Source: Thalassia testudinum
Lineage: Eukaryota > Streptophyta > Magnoliopsida > Alismatales > Hydrocharitaceae
Assembly (NCBI GenBank): GCA_037157565.1
Contig: JAZHRO010000036.1
Location: 135,648,501 to 135,712,500, forward strand
Direction of reading: 5' to 3'
Length of the DNA stretch: 64,000 nt
Shown: positions 43,609 through 55,837 of the stretch, one piece after another
Numbering within the stretch: the stretch's first letter is position 1
Layout: every line of letters starts with the position of its first letter
The notes under the pieces: model-generated
Seen by the model: the letters and a program-made list of their open reading frames with translations, nothing else
Database searches by the model: none
What the model was told of the DNA's origin: nothing
Made by a program: the position numbers and the translations under genes

Positions 43609-46327
43609 TGATGATAACATCATCATGATCCATAACTAGCTTTATTTAGTCATAATCAAGTACAAATGCTCCTACATAGTCGCCTGAGAGCCATAATTCC
43701 TTGCATATCCATTCTAAGAGAAGAACACTAAATCATGGTTAATTCTACAGTTTTAACATCATATTATGAATTCAGAGTAACCACAAGATTTTCTAGGGGT
43801 TAATCTAAGGTCTAATGAGCATTAAAGACTAATAAGAGGGTCCACACGGACAGAAACAGGGTTTTACACATTTCGAGAATCAAATCAGCACCCAAAATCC
43901 TAATTTCAGATCTGCTTGAATTACAGAAGTTCTGGTCAAGATAAAATTCATCTAAATCTTATAAAATTCATATAAAAATGTTCCTTGAGGTTTGGTATCC
44001 TTAATTTGACCATTTGAACCTATTTTGACCTTAAACAAAGTCACAAATGGAATTCTACCTTAATTTGGGTTTCTATGCAAATTACCTAGTCAAACTTGGT
44101 CAGAACTGAAATCCGACTTCACCATCAGATTCCTTGGGTCAAAATTAGGTTTTTAGTAAAATTTGGGCCCAATCAGAGTTCATCCTGACCTAGTTTGCAT
44201 TTTAGTCCCCACACCTCTATTCCTTACATTTAACCCCTTAGCTTTCATCTTTTCATTACAAATAAGCTCCTACCTTTTGAGCTCTCTTGCAGTTGAGTCC
44301 AACTGCCATCTTCTTCCTCTCAAGCAAGCAAAAGAACAAAACCCAAAGGCAACTGGATCCTAATTGGGATTCTTTCCTCATCTGACCTCCAAATCCCTCC
44401 AAATTTGGAGAGATCGATGATCAGATCATCCTCTACCATCTACACCTACTTGATTGGCCCAATCAGGACCTAAAAAGCTCCATGGCGCTTTAGGATTCAC
44501 GAAAGGGAAACACTCTAATTCCCAATCAGATGCGCAAATTTGTTAAGATTCTTGGCCTAAACGTGCTCTATATAAGCTCCTCTCTTCATACCGCACTCCT
44601 TAGTCGAGTTTAGGCCAAATATCCTCCAGTTCTTCCCTCCAACTCGACTCCAGTGACTCTTCTCAACAGCTTCTTCAGGCCAGCCAATAGCCAAATTGGC
44701 TCGGCCCCGACCTTCCTCTCCTTCCTCCACCTTTCGTCAACCAAAGCAGAGGCCACCTACCTCTTCATCGTCATCACTTCCTCTTAACGGAACCATCTTC
44801 ATCTCCGATGCTGGCCACTCATAGCCAGCGCCAAATCTTCCCCACTTCATCCCTAATATAGGTCTAACCTCTTTCTCTCCCTCTCCTAAATCTCCCTATC
44901 TCATTCCTTTCCTATTTCGACGACCAGCTCACCCTCAACCACACCGTCTTCCCTACGTCCGGTCGAACTCCGGTGAGGTCATCCACATGCCACACACCTC
45001 CAAACAACTCGCTACCACCTCCAAAAGTTCCACCATATCATTCCCATCAAAACCCCTCAAGAAATTGAGGGGATTACATACCCAAAACGCCCACCGAACA
45101 CCACCTGTCGCACACCTCTTCCTCGACTTCATCACATCACCACACGCACCTACACATTTGCTGTCCTCCAGCAAAGCTCCGAAGCATTTTAACCGGGGCT
45201 TTTGAGCCCGTATTTGTGATTTGCATGTTTCGCCACCACTCGCTATTGCCGCTGTCATCTCTAAACTCCATTCACCTCATTCCAACCTGCTCCGACCTCG
45301 CTACCACATCCAAGTGCTGCGGCTTCATATGAGGAACACATCTACACTAGAAATTGGAGGAACCAGCAGCTTCCACTGCCTCAATTTGATGAAGGTTCAC
45401 TTGCAGCTGCACGTGAAGGGAGGCAGGGACAATAGTCCCACCTTGTAAGGTGATAAACTCACTGCAGTACTTAAATTGATTTTGTGTCGGTGCCTTTTTG
45501 CCCAGTACACCGGGGTCGGGTCCCCACTCACATGCCTCCTCTCGCCCGTGCACACGGGTCTAGCCACTATACAGGATCCGATTACCCGATACTAAACTCA
45601 ATTAACCCTGGTTATCTGAGAGAGGAGAAAAGGATTTGTGAGAGGAGGGGGAGGGTTTTGCTCTACGTGCCTTGGCCATATGCTGAAGAGAGAGAGGCTT
45701 ATACTTAGCCTCTGAAGAGTGTTAGCCATGCCCTGTGCTGAAGGCTCTTGGTCTGTGAAGAGAAAGGCCATGTTCTTGTGCTACTTGTGAAGGCTTGAGA
45801 GAATGCTCTTGCCTTGTGCTTGAGAGGCTGAAGAAGCACCCTTGTGTGCTTACTATGGTGATATGTTATGAAGGTTAAGTCATCTGATTTACATAGGCAA
45901 CATCTGATTAAGGCTAAATCTACCGATATTGTTGGGTTTTTTAAGTACCCAAGTTATCTGATTGAGGTACTATTGGATTATTTGAGTAATTTGAATGTTG
46001 GTTATATGCTTAATTAGAAGGATAAAATTGGTGATCTAAATCACCACTTTTAGATTTCTTCATTTCTTTTTTCCCCTGCTATTTCATGAGATAATTTGAT
46101 CTATGTTTAAATGTTAATCTGACCAATTTATTCATTGAATATCTTCTATCTGGTGCTTGATTTACTGTGCTCATCTATTCTGAATGAAGATTAATACGTG
46201 AATTCCATATTTGCTCCCTGCGAATGACGTCGAACTTCAATTAAAATCTGAGTTTTATAAATTTAAATATGTTGTGCAATTTAAGAGTGTACTCCAACGA
46301 ACACATATTAAAGCTCCTCTTTTCGCA
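43609..46327 (+). mobile_element. LTR E2 (middle LTR of the plus-strand array)
   Basis: About 2719 bp, TGATGATAAC...CTTTTCGCA, directly after the PPT. Terminal hairpin TGATGA/TCATCA (43609-43625), TATA (TATATAA, 44569-44575). The minus strand near its U5 end reads TCGTTGGAGTACACT (46286-46300), matching 12 of 15 bases of the tRNA-Asp 5' region. It is only patchily similar to LTRs G and F (for example 44100-44220 with 47260-47400, and about 45000-45190 with 48200-48360). It is followed by a fragment of another internal region rather than a PBS. Confidence 0.7.
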
Positions 46328-46793
46328 TATAACACTAGAATTTTATTTTTTCTTTTACGGGGAGATATACCCTCAGGTTGACCCTATTGGAGGCTAGAAA
46401 GCTGCCAAATTCATGTGGGACCAGCCGACTGAGTCCAATAGGTTATTAACTTGACACTTAGAACCTTTAACTCAATTCACTTTCACTACACGTTTCCCAA
46501 ACATAATAATAACAAAATCGGGAGTGAAACTGAGACCAACTTGAACTATGTGCCCCTATATTTAAAAATCAAGACACATATGAAATTAATTAGGGAGCCG
46601 TTAGATCTGAGTGTCTTGAGGAACTGGGTTGTCCAAAGTCCTCGGCATAAGAGCACTTGTGTTTGTATAAAAATTCTGACCAAGATTAACAAAATAGATT
46701 ATTGAGCTGAATGCAAAAATACCCTTTAAGTTGAACTATGTGCTGAACTCTAAAACTCTACTAAGGGACTAGCAAATGGTAGGCATGTGGGTA
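46328..46793 (+). mobile_element. Residual internal region between LTR E2 and LTR F
   Basis: Homologous to the PPT-side untranslated region of C/D (the GGGGAGATATACCCTCAGG stretch near 46360 matches the complement of about 1230-1260) and ending in PPT GGCATGTGGGTA (46782-46793). A degraded stem-loop precedes the PPT. PBS, leader and ORF are absent. Confidence 0.65.
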
Positions 46794-49153
46794 TGATGGT
46801 AACACCATCATCCATCATATCTAGCTTAATTTTGCTAAGTTCTAAGGTTAAATTCACCTAATTAATCATTAAAAAGTTATAACTGAATAATATTAAGAAT
46901 TAGAGGTCTTGCATAAAAATAAGTTAATTTTGCTATTGTAATGGGTAAAAACAAGTGCATATTAACCACGGGGTGAACCTAAAATTAATCTAAGGTCAAA
47001 TACGCTTAAAATTAAAATAAGTGGGCTTGCATTGATTTATTTAAGGATTTTATGAAATAAAAGCTAAATTACAATTAATAAAATCATAATTTTAGCCTCA
47101 CTATAATTTAAAGGGTTCTGATGGAAATAAATGTAATCTAAATCTTCTACAAATCATTGGAAAATATTTTATAAGATTTAGAATATTCAATTTTACAAAA
47201 TAAGCCCAAATTGACCTAAAACGAAGATCAAGGCAGGAAATTGATACATTTTGGATTAAAGTGTAAATTGACTAATCAAACTTTATCAAAACCCAAAATT
47301 TATGCCACCATTTGATTCCTTGGGTCAAAATTAGGTTATGCTAAAAATTTGAGACTATTTGGACTTCATCTTCATATACTTTGCATAATAGTCCTCAATT
47401 TTTGAATTTCTTTCATTTCGATCCAAATTCCTTTCTTCTGGGCCCCTCGCTGACATCATGGTGACGTCAACATCACCTTCCACCTCCAACAATGGCAGAA
47501 ACTCAAGCTTGAGCTTTGGGCGAACTTTGGAGATCCACATCTCCCTAATCACGCGATCAAATCCCACCAAATTTGGTGGGATTGATCCTCATTCAATCCT
47601 CTATGTGTTGATGCAAAAACCAGTTGTCCTTGCCATCTATGGTAGCCACATTCAATGCCCAAAGTCCTCACCGGAGTTCACTCCAATCTACCATATCAAA
47701 GCTGTGATTCGGCCACAATCTTGCATGCCGACTACCTATAAAGCTCTATGGAGCTCCGTCAAACCATTTCGTCAAGATTTGATCGTGTTTCTTGCCCTTC
47801 TTCATCATGATCTTCATCGTATCCTACCCTGACAACGATCTCTTCCTTCGTGCATACTCTGACCTCAAGGGCGGCGCCATCTTCTTCCTCAATTTCCTCT
47901 GGTCCTCACCAACCAAAGCAAGGGTCCTTTAACCCATTCCTCACCACTGGATTTCTTCTCCATCCTCTTGGCGACCGCCAGGCCAAAACCAGTTGTTGGC
48001 TACCTCCTCGTCATCCATAAGGTATCCCCCTCTCTTCCTCTCCTTCTGTAGAATAGTTTAGACCCTTTAGATGTAGGTTTCAACCTCTAAAACTCCTTCC
48101 TATTCATCATCTTCTCCATGCAAGACCATGTCTCCAACGAGACTCCAGCAACGTCCTCAGTGCTGCCTCGTGAGATGCCCCTCATCATCGACTACCTCTT
48201 CACCATCGCGAGCCCACAAGAAATTGAGGGCTTCGACCACTCTAGACATCCGCCCGACACCGTCCACTGCTGCCTTCTTCCTCAACTCCAGCAGCTCATC
48301 TCCAGTGCTCCTGCACCAAATCTCCGTCGCCAATACCTTCGTCGGAGTTTGGCAAAGGTGTTAAGCCTTCTAACATGGGCCACAAGCCCATGTTGTTCAT
48401 GCGGCCTCTCGCCGGACACCTCCCGACGAGCCACCGTCGATCTTCATTTCTGCCATCCCCAATCGACGTCTAGCCTCAACAACGAGTAGACAATGGTCAG
48501 CTACTCCTTTTCCATCCTTTATGGACAACATCCCACGACCAAACCTCCCTCCAGCATCATCTTCGACCACCTGCCGACCACGGAGAAGATGCTTAATCCT
48601 GCTATTAGCAGGGAAGAGCTTGAGAAGAAACCATTGTAGGGACCCCTTTGCAAAAGTCAAAAACCTACAGGGACCGAATTGCAATCTCGCGGGACCCATT
48701 TGCGACAAAAGTTTTATTTTCAGGGATTAATTTGTGATTTTTCTTAATTAGTTGATAATTTGATTGTATTATTGAATATCTAGTGTTGTTGTTGCATTAT
48801 TTTGTTTCAACATTATTAATATCAATTATTTAATGCTTAACTCTCATTGACATTTAATTCTTATTGATTGAGCATGAGATAATTGAAATATATTTTTTTC
48901 AATTAAATTATTGAGTTGTGTGATTAATCATTTCTAAACTAGATTTTATGCATTGAAAATCAAATTAATCGTATCTAGTTCCAAGCTATATTTTGCAAAC
49001 TTATGATAGTGGTATTTGCATTTTATTTACTCTTAGCGAACGACCTCGAAATACTTAAATTTTGATAATATAAATTTTAAAAGTTGATTTCGTGCGATTC
49101 AACTATAGTACAACATGTTTTTAACAAACTCATTTCACACACGTCACTTTTCA
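46794..49153 (+). mobile_element. LTR F (3' LTR of the plus-strand array)
   Basis: 2360 bp, TGATGGTAAC...CACTTTTCA. Terminal hairpin TGATGG/CCATCA (46794-46810), TATA TATAAAG (47737-47743). The minus strand at 49102-49114 reads GTTGTACTATAGT, 12 of 13 matches to the tRNA-Asp 5' end. Its last two thirds match LTR G, suggesting G and F were the two LTRs of one element. Confidence 0.8.
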
Positions 49154-50034
49154 CTTTACTATAGCAATAATTTCAAGTTCGATCGAAAGCAACTGTAGTT
49201 TATAAACGTAGTTCAAACATTCAAAGGCAAACACAATATCCAGAATTGTGGAAACTATCTGACCATGTCCCAATGTCTTCAAATATAAACATACTAATTT
49301 TTAGCTTGTACGTTATTGTGGGAGTGCAAAAGTTAATCACTGCGGGAACATAAAAGTCAATCATATGAAAGTCTAGCATGATTTTCAATCAATGTATCTT
49401 GGTTTTCGATCAATAGAAAACCAACACAACTCGCATTGCAAAGTGCATTATCCAATGTATTCTGATTTTCAACTAATGAAAAATCAAAAACATCAATCAA
49501 AAATCAAAACACACCACACGTTGCAAAGTGCATTACACCGTGTATTTTGATTTTCAATCAGTGTCTTAATTAAATTAAGTTTACACTGCCTAATTTTGTA
49601 TATGTATTATTTCATTCTCTCATAGGAATATACTCAATATTAGTCTCCAATGAAAGAGCACAAGAAGAGGAAGCTAATGGCGAATACGAAATTCGAAATG
49701 AACGTACATGTTAATTAGTATGCAAGAAAAATGAAAGAAGAGAAAAAAACGAGATAGGGAGAGGGGGGAGGGGAAGTAGTGCACTATAGCAGCTGAAAAT
49801 AAATAAGCCAAAAAGTAGGCAAACACAGATGGTGACATAAAAAGTGACACGAGGTATTTTGTGGGTCATGTTCTCGTACTTTACACAGTATTGTGAATGT
49901 GGGCTCATTTGATAATTGATATTTAATGTAAAAAAATAAAAGAACGTAAGGTTTTATACGTGGTGGGCTCAACCACAATATTAAAAAAAATCACCACACC
50001 ACTTTGACCTAAAATGCACATGTAATAAATAACT
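49154..50034. other. AT-rich DNA after LTR F
   Basis: No gene seen. A degenerate tandem repeat with GTTGCAAAGTGCATTA-like units lies at about 49380-49570. Confidence 0.45.
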
Positions 50035-50360
50035 TTACATCGGTGATAAATTAATTTGCACCGGTGATAAATTATTCAGTGTGATTTTGCACCAATGCAA
50101 GATGATTTTGCACCGATGATAAATTATTCTGAGGTGCCTTTGTACCGATGCAATCTCATTTTGCATCAGTACAAAATTATTCCAAGGGTGGTTTCACCTA
50201 TACAAAGTGATTTTGCACCCGTGCAAAGTGATCTTAACCTATGGGTTTAAAATTTAGGATTTAGGGTTTAGGGTTTAGGTTTATGGAAAGTGTTTTCACG
50301 TATGAGAAGTGATTTTTCACCTTAGGGTTTAGAGTTTAGGATTTAAGGTTTAGGGTTTAG
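50035..50360. repeat. Degenerate TTTTGCACCGATGCAAAGTGA-like dyad repeats and telomere-like motifs, left part
   Basis: Six or more imperfect copies of a unit of about 20 bases containing TGCACCGATGCA (a short dyad), followed by TTTAGGG-like repeats at about 50250-50282 and 50322-50360. Similar dyad units resume at 52950-53175, beyond the putative solo LTR. They resemble the subterminal repeats of DNA transposons, but I see no terminal inverted repeats. Confidence 0.5.
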
Positions 50361-50453
50361 CAAAACACTATGAAATGACCCTTCCTAAGGGTCGTTTGGC
50401 ATTTCCAAAATTTTTAGAGGTTTTTTTGCAATTTTAACCCCCTAGGTTTTTAT

Positions 50454-52936
50454 TGTGGGTATACGAGGGAAAAGGAAAACTTGCAGGGGTGCCCCACAAT
50501 TTTCCACATACCACACCCTCTCCCTCACCGTATGCTACCCCCTCACCGACGACACCTCACCCCTCCACCATACCTCACACCATCTCCCCCATTCCTCCCC
50601 ACTCCTCCCCATTCCACGCCCCACACCCCAAGCTCCATATAAGCCCCCCCTCCTCCATTCGTTCCCACACCGTAGATGAGAGGAGAAGGAGAGCAAGGAG
50701 CGAGAGGAGGAGAAAGCGGAGAGCAAAGGAGGCCGAAGGCTTGAAAGCAGGAGACGGGGAGGTGCTGCATCTTCTGCCGTGAGAGAGAGATAGAGCTCGC
50801 AAATGGTTCTGCGGAGTTATTTTTTCGCAGAATCAGACGTCTGGAGAGACCACCAGACATCTGTCCAGACGTCCAGAGGTAATACTAGATGTCTAATAGC
50901 GCATTTCTTTTCAATTATTTTTCTCCCTGCCGAATTCTAACTTCACGTGCATGTGTCAGAGGTTGGGGAGGCATGTCGGTGAGAGGACCAAGGCAATTTC
51001 AAACGTCTGAGAGCATCTCCAGATGTTTGCACGAAGTTCCAGATGTCCGAAAGAAGGCACCCTGAGCAAGGTAAGCCCCTGAGTGCGTTTAAGACATCTG
51101 GGACTCTTCCCAAACGTCTAATTTTGGTCAGAGTGGTGTTTTTGGGCCCACCCAGGGCCCAAATGGAGTCGGATTTCCACAAACGAAACGTTATTGGATT
51201 CCATTCAAGTTCCCCTATGTAATGATATAGTGTCTATGCAGTTTTAAGCCTATTTGACCTATTGGTCCATATTGTAGGTCACCAGTCCGTAGAATATACA
51301 GGACATATGGAGACGTTGAGAGCTACTGTACAAGCCCCCATTCCACCTGATTAACTGGTAGAGTGGTTTTCTCTAACTCCAGAATTAATAATTGAATTGC
51401 ATGCCTTAGAATTATTCGATTAAACCTTAGGTTGTGAGATGAACCCTAGGGCTGAAAGAGAAATGCATGCTACTTTAGATATATTCAATTGAACCCTAGG
51501 TTATGAAATGAACACTAGGGCTAGAAGAAATGCATGTGGAGCTAATAAATGAATGAGTTACCATAAATCATGAGCTGCCTGTGCTACCTGTACTAAATAA
51601 TCAATTATGGAATCTTGAGTTTCCTATTATGCATTTAAAGAATCAGATATGTAAATGAGAAAGTCTATGTACGAACCTTACGGGGAATTTAGGAAGAAAC
51701 CAAGAATACTGTAGTACGGAAAACCTGATGATTTTGGAAACGTTGCCTACAGGCAGCTGTTCAGACTTAGTTAAGGGAAGTGACCTGGCCCTCGTGTACG
51801 TCGTATCGAGGAGAGCAACTATCCCTTTAGAGTAGAGGGGAGCCTGCTGCCCCTTGGGTTGAGACCCGGGGTGGGTTTGGCCATTCTACGTCGACTCCTG
51901 TTTGGCCCTCACGTACATGATACCGAGGTGAGCTACTTAGTGTAGAGGGGAGCTTGCCGCCCCATGGGACCTGGGGTTAGGTTTGGCTACCCTACACCGA
52001 CTCTTGTTAGACCCATTGGGCAAACCAAGATAGTCAAATAAGGGTACGCGGACTGTGGATGGGCGAGACCCCTATTCTGTTCTGAGGGGCGAGACCCCTA
52101 TTCTGAGAGGTAAGGCCCTGTACTGTTCCATGCTGTACGTTTGGGCGTACCCTCTAACGGAAACGACTGACCGCATGCCAGTGCGGGGTAGCTACCCGTA
52201 CGTTTATCGCGCGTGCCATAGTCACCGCTACGTCACGACCATGACCTCGGGGTAGTAGACCGGGTGTAGGACTACCACGGGGGACTCTCCCGACCAGGAG
52301 AGTGCCACGTGTACATCCTGCATCACAGGAAAACTACAAGCAAGATCATTCCCTTAGGGAACAAGAAGATTAAGCAATATCATGGAACTTGATTAGCGGA
52401 AACTCATAAACTAGAGGATTCGAAACGGATAAATAACTGACAATTGAATGTTTAGCTGATTAGTGTTTTATTTATGTTGCATGTAATTAACTTAACCAGC
52501 ACTCTACTCAGCGTTAGCTAACTCCGAATTTTTTAACCATGTTCAGGTCAAGGATTCGAGCAGCCAAATCCACTGGCTGCTGAAGGCGCTGAGCCCAGTC
52601 AAGCCCAGTCATAGTTTCCTTTCTTTAGTTCGTTGTAGAGAGTTTTGTTGTAGTGAGTACATGTAGCTTGTTGTTATATCCAATATATTTCTACCAGTTC
52701 TCTGTTGTTATGGCGACATTTGTATTCGTACTTTTCCACTATATGCTGTAAAAATCTAATGGTCTAATGTTCTTTTTTTTTATCAAATATTTATATTTTC
52801 TGCTTAGTTACATTACTGGTGTGGTTATGGAATGAATATGTATTAGGTTGTTTCTCGTTGGACGACTGGGTCTTAGGGTTCGTCGAGGCAAGTCGTTCTC
52901 AGATCCTATAGAGAGCTAGGAGCGAGTCGTGATACA
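50454..52936 (+). mobile_element. Putative solo LTR of a GC-rich Gypsy element
   Basis: About 2.48 kb, TGTGGGTATACG...TCGTGATACA, set within the AT-rich dyad repeats. It has a TATA box (ATATAAG, 50637-50643) after a C-rich promoter, repeated AGACGTC-like motifs (50840-51120), a tandem duplication of about 110-125 bp (about 51780-51902 and 51903-52012) and a 24-bp duplication containing GGCGAGACCCCTATTCTG (about 52063-52105). The GC-rich layout resembles Tekay/Del-type LTRs, by impression only. CTAGG occurs on both sides (50442-50446, 52937-52941) but seven bases off the left TG, so the left boundary is uncertain. No PBS or PPT, hence solo. Confidence 0.5.
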
Positions 52937-52949
52937 CTAGGAATTTAAT

Positions 52950-53175
52950 TTTGAACCGATGAAAAATAATATTACACTAGTATAAAGTAGTTCAAAGTAA
53001 GATTGCACATGTACAATCTTACTTTGCACCAATGTAAAATTATTTTAAAGGTGAAAAATGATTTTTTACCGATGCAAAGTAAGATTACACCAGTGTAAAG
53101 TAATTTTACACCAATGTAAGGTGATTTCGAAAGTAATTTAAATGATTTACATCTATATAAAAGTGATTTGTTATT
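52950..53175. repeat. Degenerate dyad repeats, right part
   Basis: Units such as TTGCACCAATGTAAAATTA and ACACCAGTGTAAAGTAA, similar to 50035-50230. The two parts were probably one repeat field before the GC-rich insertion. Confidence 0.5.
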
Positions 53176-54995
53176 AATTTCAACGGTAATAGATCCTACT
53201 ATATATCGATATTTTTTTCACATAAAAAAAATGAAAAAAATATATATCAAATGAAGACCACAAAATCACTCAACATCTACTTTTACATTATCATCTACTT
53301 TTCCCAGCCCACGCCCAATAAATAAATAAACGAACGAATGAAAAAAATAAACAAATCGATGCCATCAGTGTCCCGCTTACGTCTATTAAGTAGGTAAAAA
53401 GATTGTGTACACTTAGGAGACGAGAAAAGGGACGTGCACACGTCAGAATAAGAACTAACCCGTGTGCACAAAGGGGAACATGATTTTGTTTTGCAAAGTG
53501 CCAGGGACGGATGGCACCACATTGGTCAAAGGATGGGATTTGGCGGAAGAAGAAATGGCCATGGGAATGGAAGTGTCAAAAAAAAAAGAGAGACCTTAAC
53601 GGGCTTCCATACCATGAGGTGATAAGAGAGTTGTGAACTTTAATATATTTATATAGATGAATTTTACGTAATTATCTACTATTCCTTAATTGCTAAGACA
53701 AATATTTTTTCTTGGACCATTTCAATTGGTTATGTGAAAAGGATCAAAAGAAAAGTAAGAACGGCGGTAACTGATTTAAGCTTCCCATGAATAATCAATG
53801 CAAACTTAGAGAGAGTGTGTGTGCTTAAATTCAAGTGTGTGCTTAAATTCAAGTGCTTATGAATACATACATATATTCGAATACTTGGTTACCCTTTTTG
53901 CTTCAGGAACCAATATTTTAAGTAAAAGCATATATACTTTAAAATGCTTGATCAACATTAAATCTTATATTTTAATTGCAAGCTAATAAATTTTGCTTTT
54001 GTGTTTATAGTTCTATTATCTTAATTTCCATACTAGCTATATACTGGCCAAAGACTTTATTGCAATCAGTTAATAGCCCTTAATTTGGGAAGCGAAATAG
54101 GGTAACATATGTTTTTGGCAAGGGAGGTAAAGTAGAATAAGAGATCCCAGTGGAATCAAAGCAACCGAAAGAAAAAAGAAAAAAAAAAGTCACACACCCA
54201 AACCCATATCCAATCAAATGGATACATGCATACACAAATGAGGATAAGCATTGGGTTGGATTCTTACTAGTTAAGCTAATTGAACCCAAGTTTATTTAAT
54301 AAATAAACTAAAAAATCAACCCAAGACCTTATTCAAAATAAAACTCTTTGACTCAAACTTAACTTAGCCCAAATCAAAATAGGCTTGGGTCAGGCTAAGC
54401 CGTCTCGCTTTTGCTTCATACTATCCCAACCACATATTATCAACTTTGCCTCACATGATTCATCTCCACCACTCAAGGGAATGATCTATCCAAATGTCCT
54501 TACTCCATTTCGACCATCCATTTCCATGAGCCATCCAAAAAATCATGTATTTTTTGTTGTGACTTGATTGTCTTTATCATAAACTAGAGTTGTAATGTGA
54601 ATGGCCAATCTATACCTTGTGAAAGGGCATGATAATTTTTTCTTGAAGTGGTCTTGTTGTTATCTTATGCATCTCTTATCCTCTATAAAAGAAAACAACT
54701 TTTGCAATTTCTAACCTTAATAACATGACATCAAGTAGAGTGTAGGCACAAAATGGCAATCCACTTATGTGTAGTATATAAAATAGAAATGGAGTAGTAA
54801 AATGGTCTCACAATTAAAGGAAAGAGACCATAGATAAACTAATATAAATGTGTATATATGTATTAGGTAATTGGGCCAAAGATCAAACCTTGGGCTCAAG
54901 CCCTACTCAACTTAATTTCAAGATCAAGCTTTGGGCTGATTTAATCAAGCTAGGTCACGTCAACTTAATCCAATGCTTATCCCTACAAACACACG

Positions 54996-54997
<2 letters not shown>
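53176..54997. other. AT-rich intergenic DNA
   Basis: I see no gene, RNA or defined element here; only short open frames without motifs. Confidence 0.5.
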
Positions 54998-55041
<44 letters not shown>

Positions 55042-55050
55042 GAGAGAGAG
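54998..55050. repeat. (AG)n microsatellite
   Basis: About 53 bases of AG repeats with one GG interruption. Confidence 0.9.
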
Positions 55051-55529
55051 TCAAGGGGAAAGGGGGCGGGGAGGTAGATGCAAGTGCTAGGAGGGAAGAT
55101 GTACTTAAGAATCAAAAGGACACCGTTGTTCAAAGGGATGAAAGGACTTTGGCTTTGATAGTTCTTTCGCTGATGTGTGTAAATGGTATTGAAAAATTTT
55201 ATATATTTTTGTTATGAAAATTTGTAGTTCCAAATATATAAGTTCAAGCAAATGTATGCATTGCTCTACGAATAATAATTCTTAATTCCTATCATTTATG
55301 TCACAAATCAATGCAACAAAAAAGACCTTTGATGTCCAGAAAAAATATAGTTGGGGCTTTGACATATATACCTCTATTAATACATGCAAATGTGTATATA
55401 TCTCCTACTAAATTTGTAATTATATATATACCCCCATAACATACCCATAGTATATTTCCATGCCCTTGAGATTAAATAATTAATATATTGTATATAATAA
55501 ATCCCTTTATTTCCTTTTTTTTTCTTATG

Positions 55530-55837
55530 ACTTCCCCCTCCCCCCTCCAACCAGCTCCACCTACCCCCCTTTCCCTCAAGCCACCCCCTCCTCCACCCCT
55601 CCTCGACCCACCACCTCCACCAAGATGCCATCCTCACTTCTAAGTCCCCCATGCCATACCTCAAATCCCACCTCTTGTCCTCCGACGAGACTCTCTACGG
55701 CCTCTTCCTCCACAGCTCCTCCTCGACCCTCGCCAAGATCAGGGTTTTCGACATGGAGTATAGCCCTAGCAGCATCTCCTCTGCCCTCTCCTCAACCTCC
55801 ACCCACATCATCCTTCGCCTCCCTAACGCGTGCGAAA
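55530..55837 (+). other. C-rich stretch with a short open frame, possible gene fragment
   Basis: A C-rich tract follows AT-rich DNA. A plus-strand frame (55651-55845) reads MPYLKSHLLSSDETLYGLFL and ends RLPNACEMH. The mixed composition looks more protein-like than neighbouring frames, but I recognise no family. It could be a broken first exon or the leader of LTR fragment H, whose PBS-like sequence (about 55817-55837) overlaps its end. Confidence 0.3.

Noticed and set aside
49380..49570. CRISPR-like spaced repeats
   Set aside because: Degenerate tandem duplication in plant nuclear DNA, with no regular spacers.
50250..50360. Interstitial telomere
   Set aside because: Only a handful of TTTAGGG-like units, interrupted and degenerate; such short runs are common in plant DNA.
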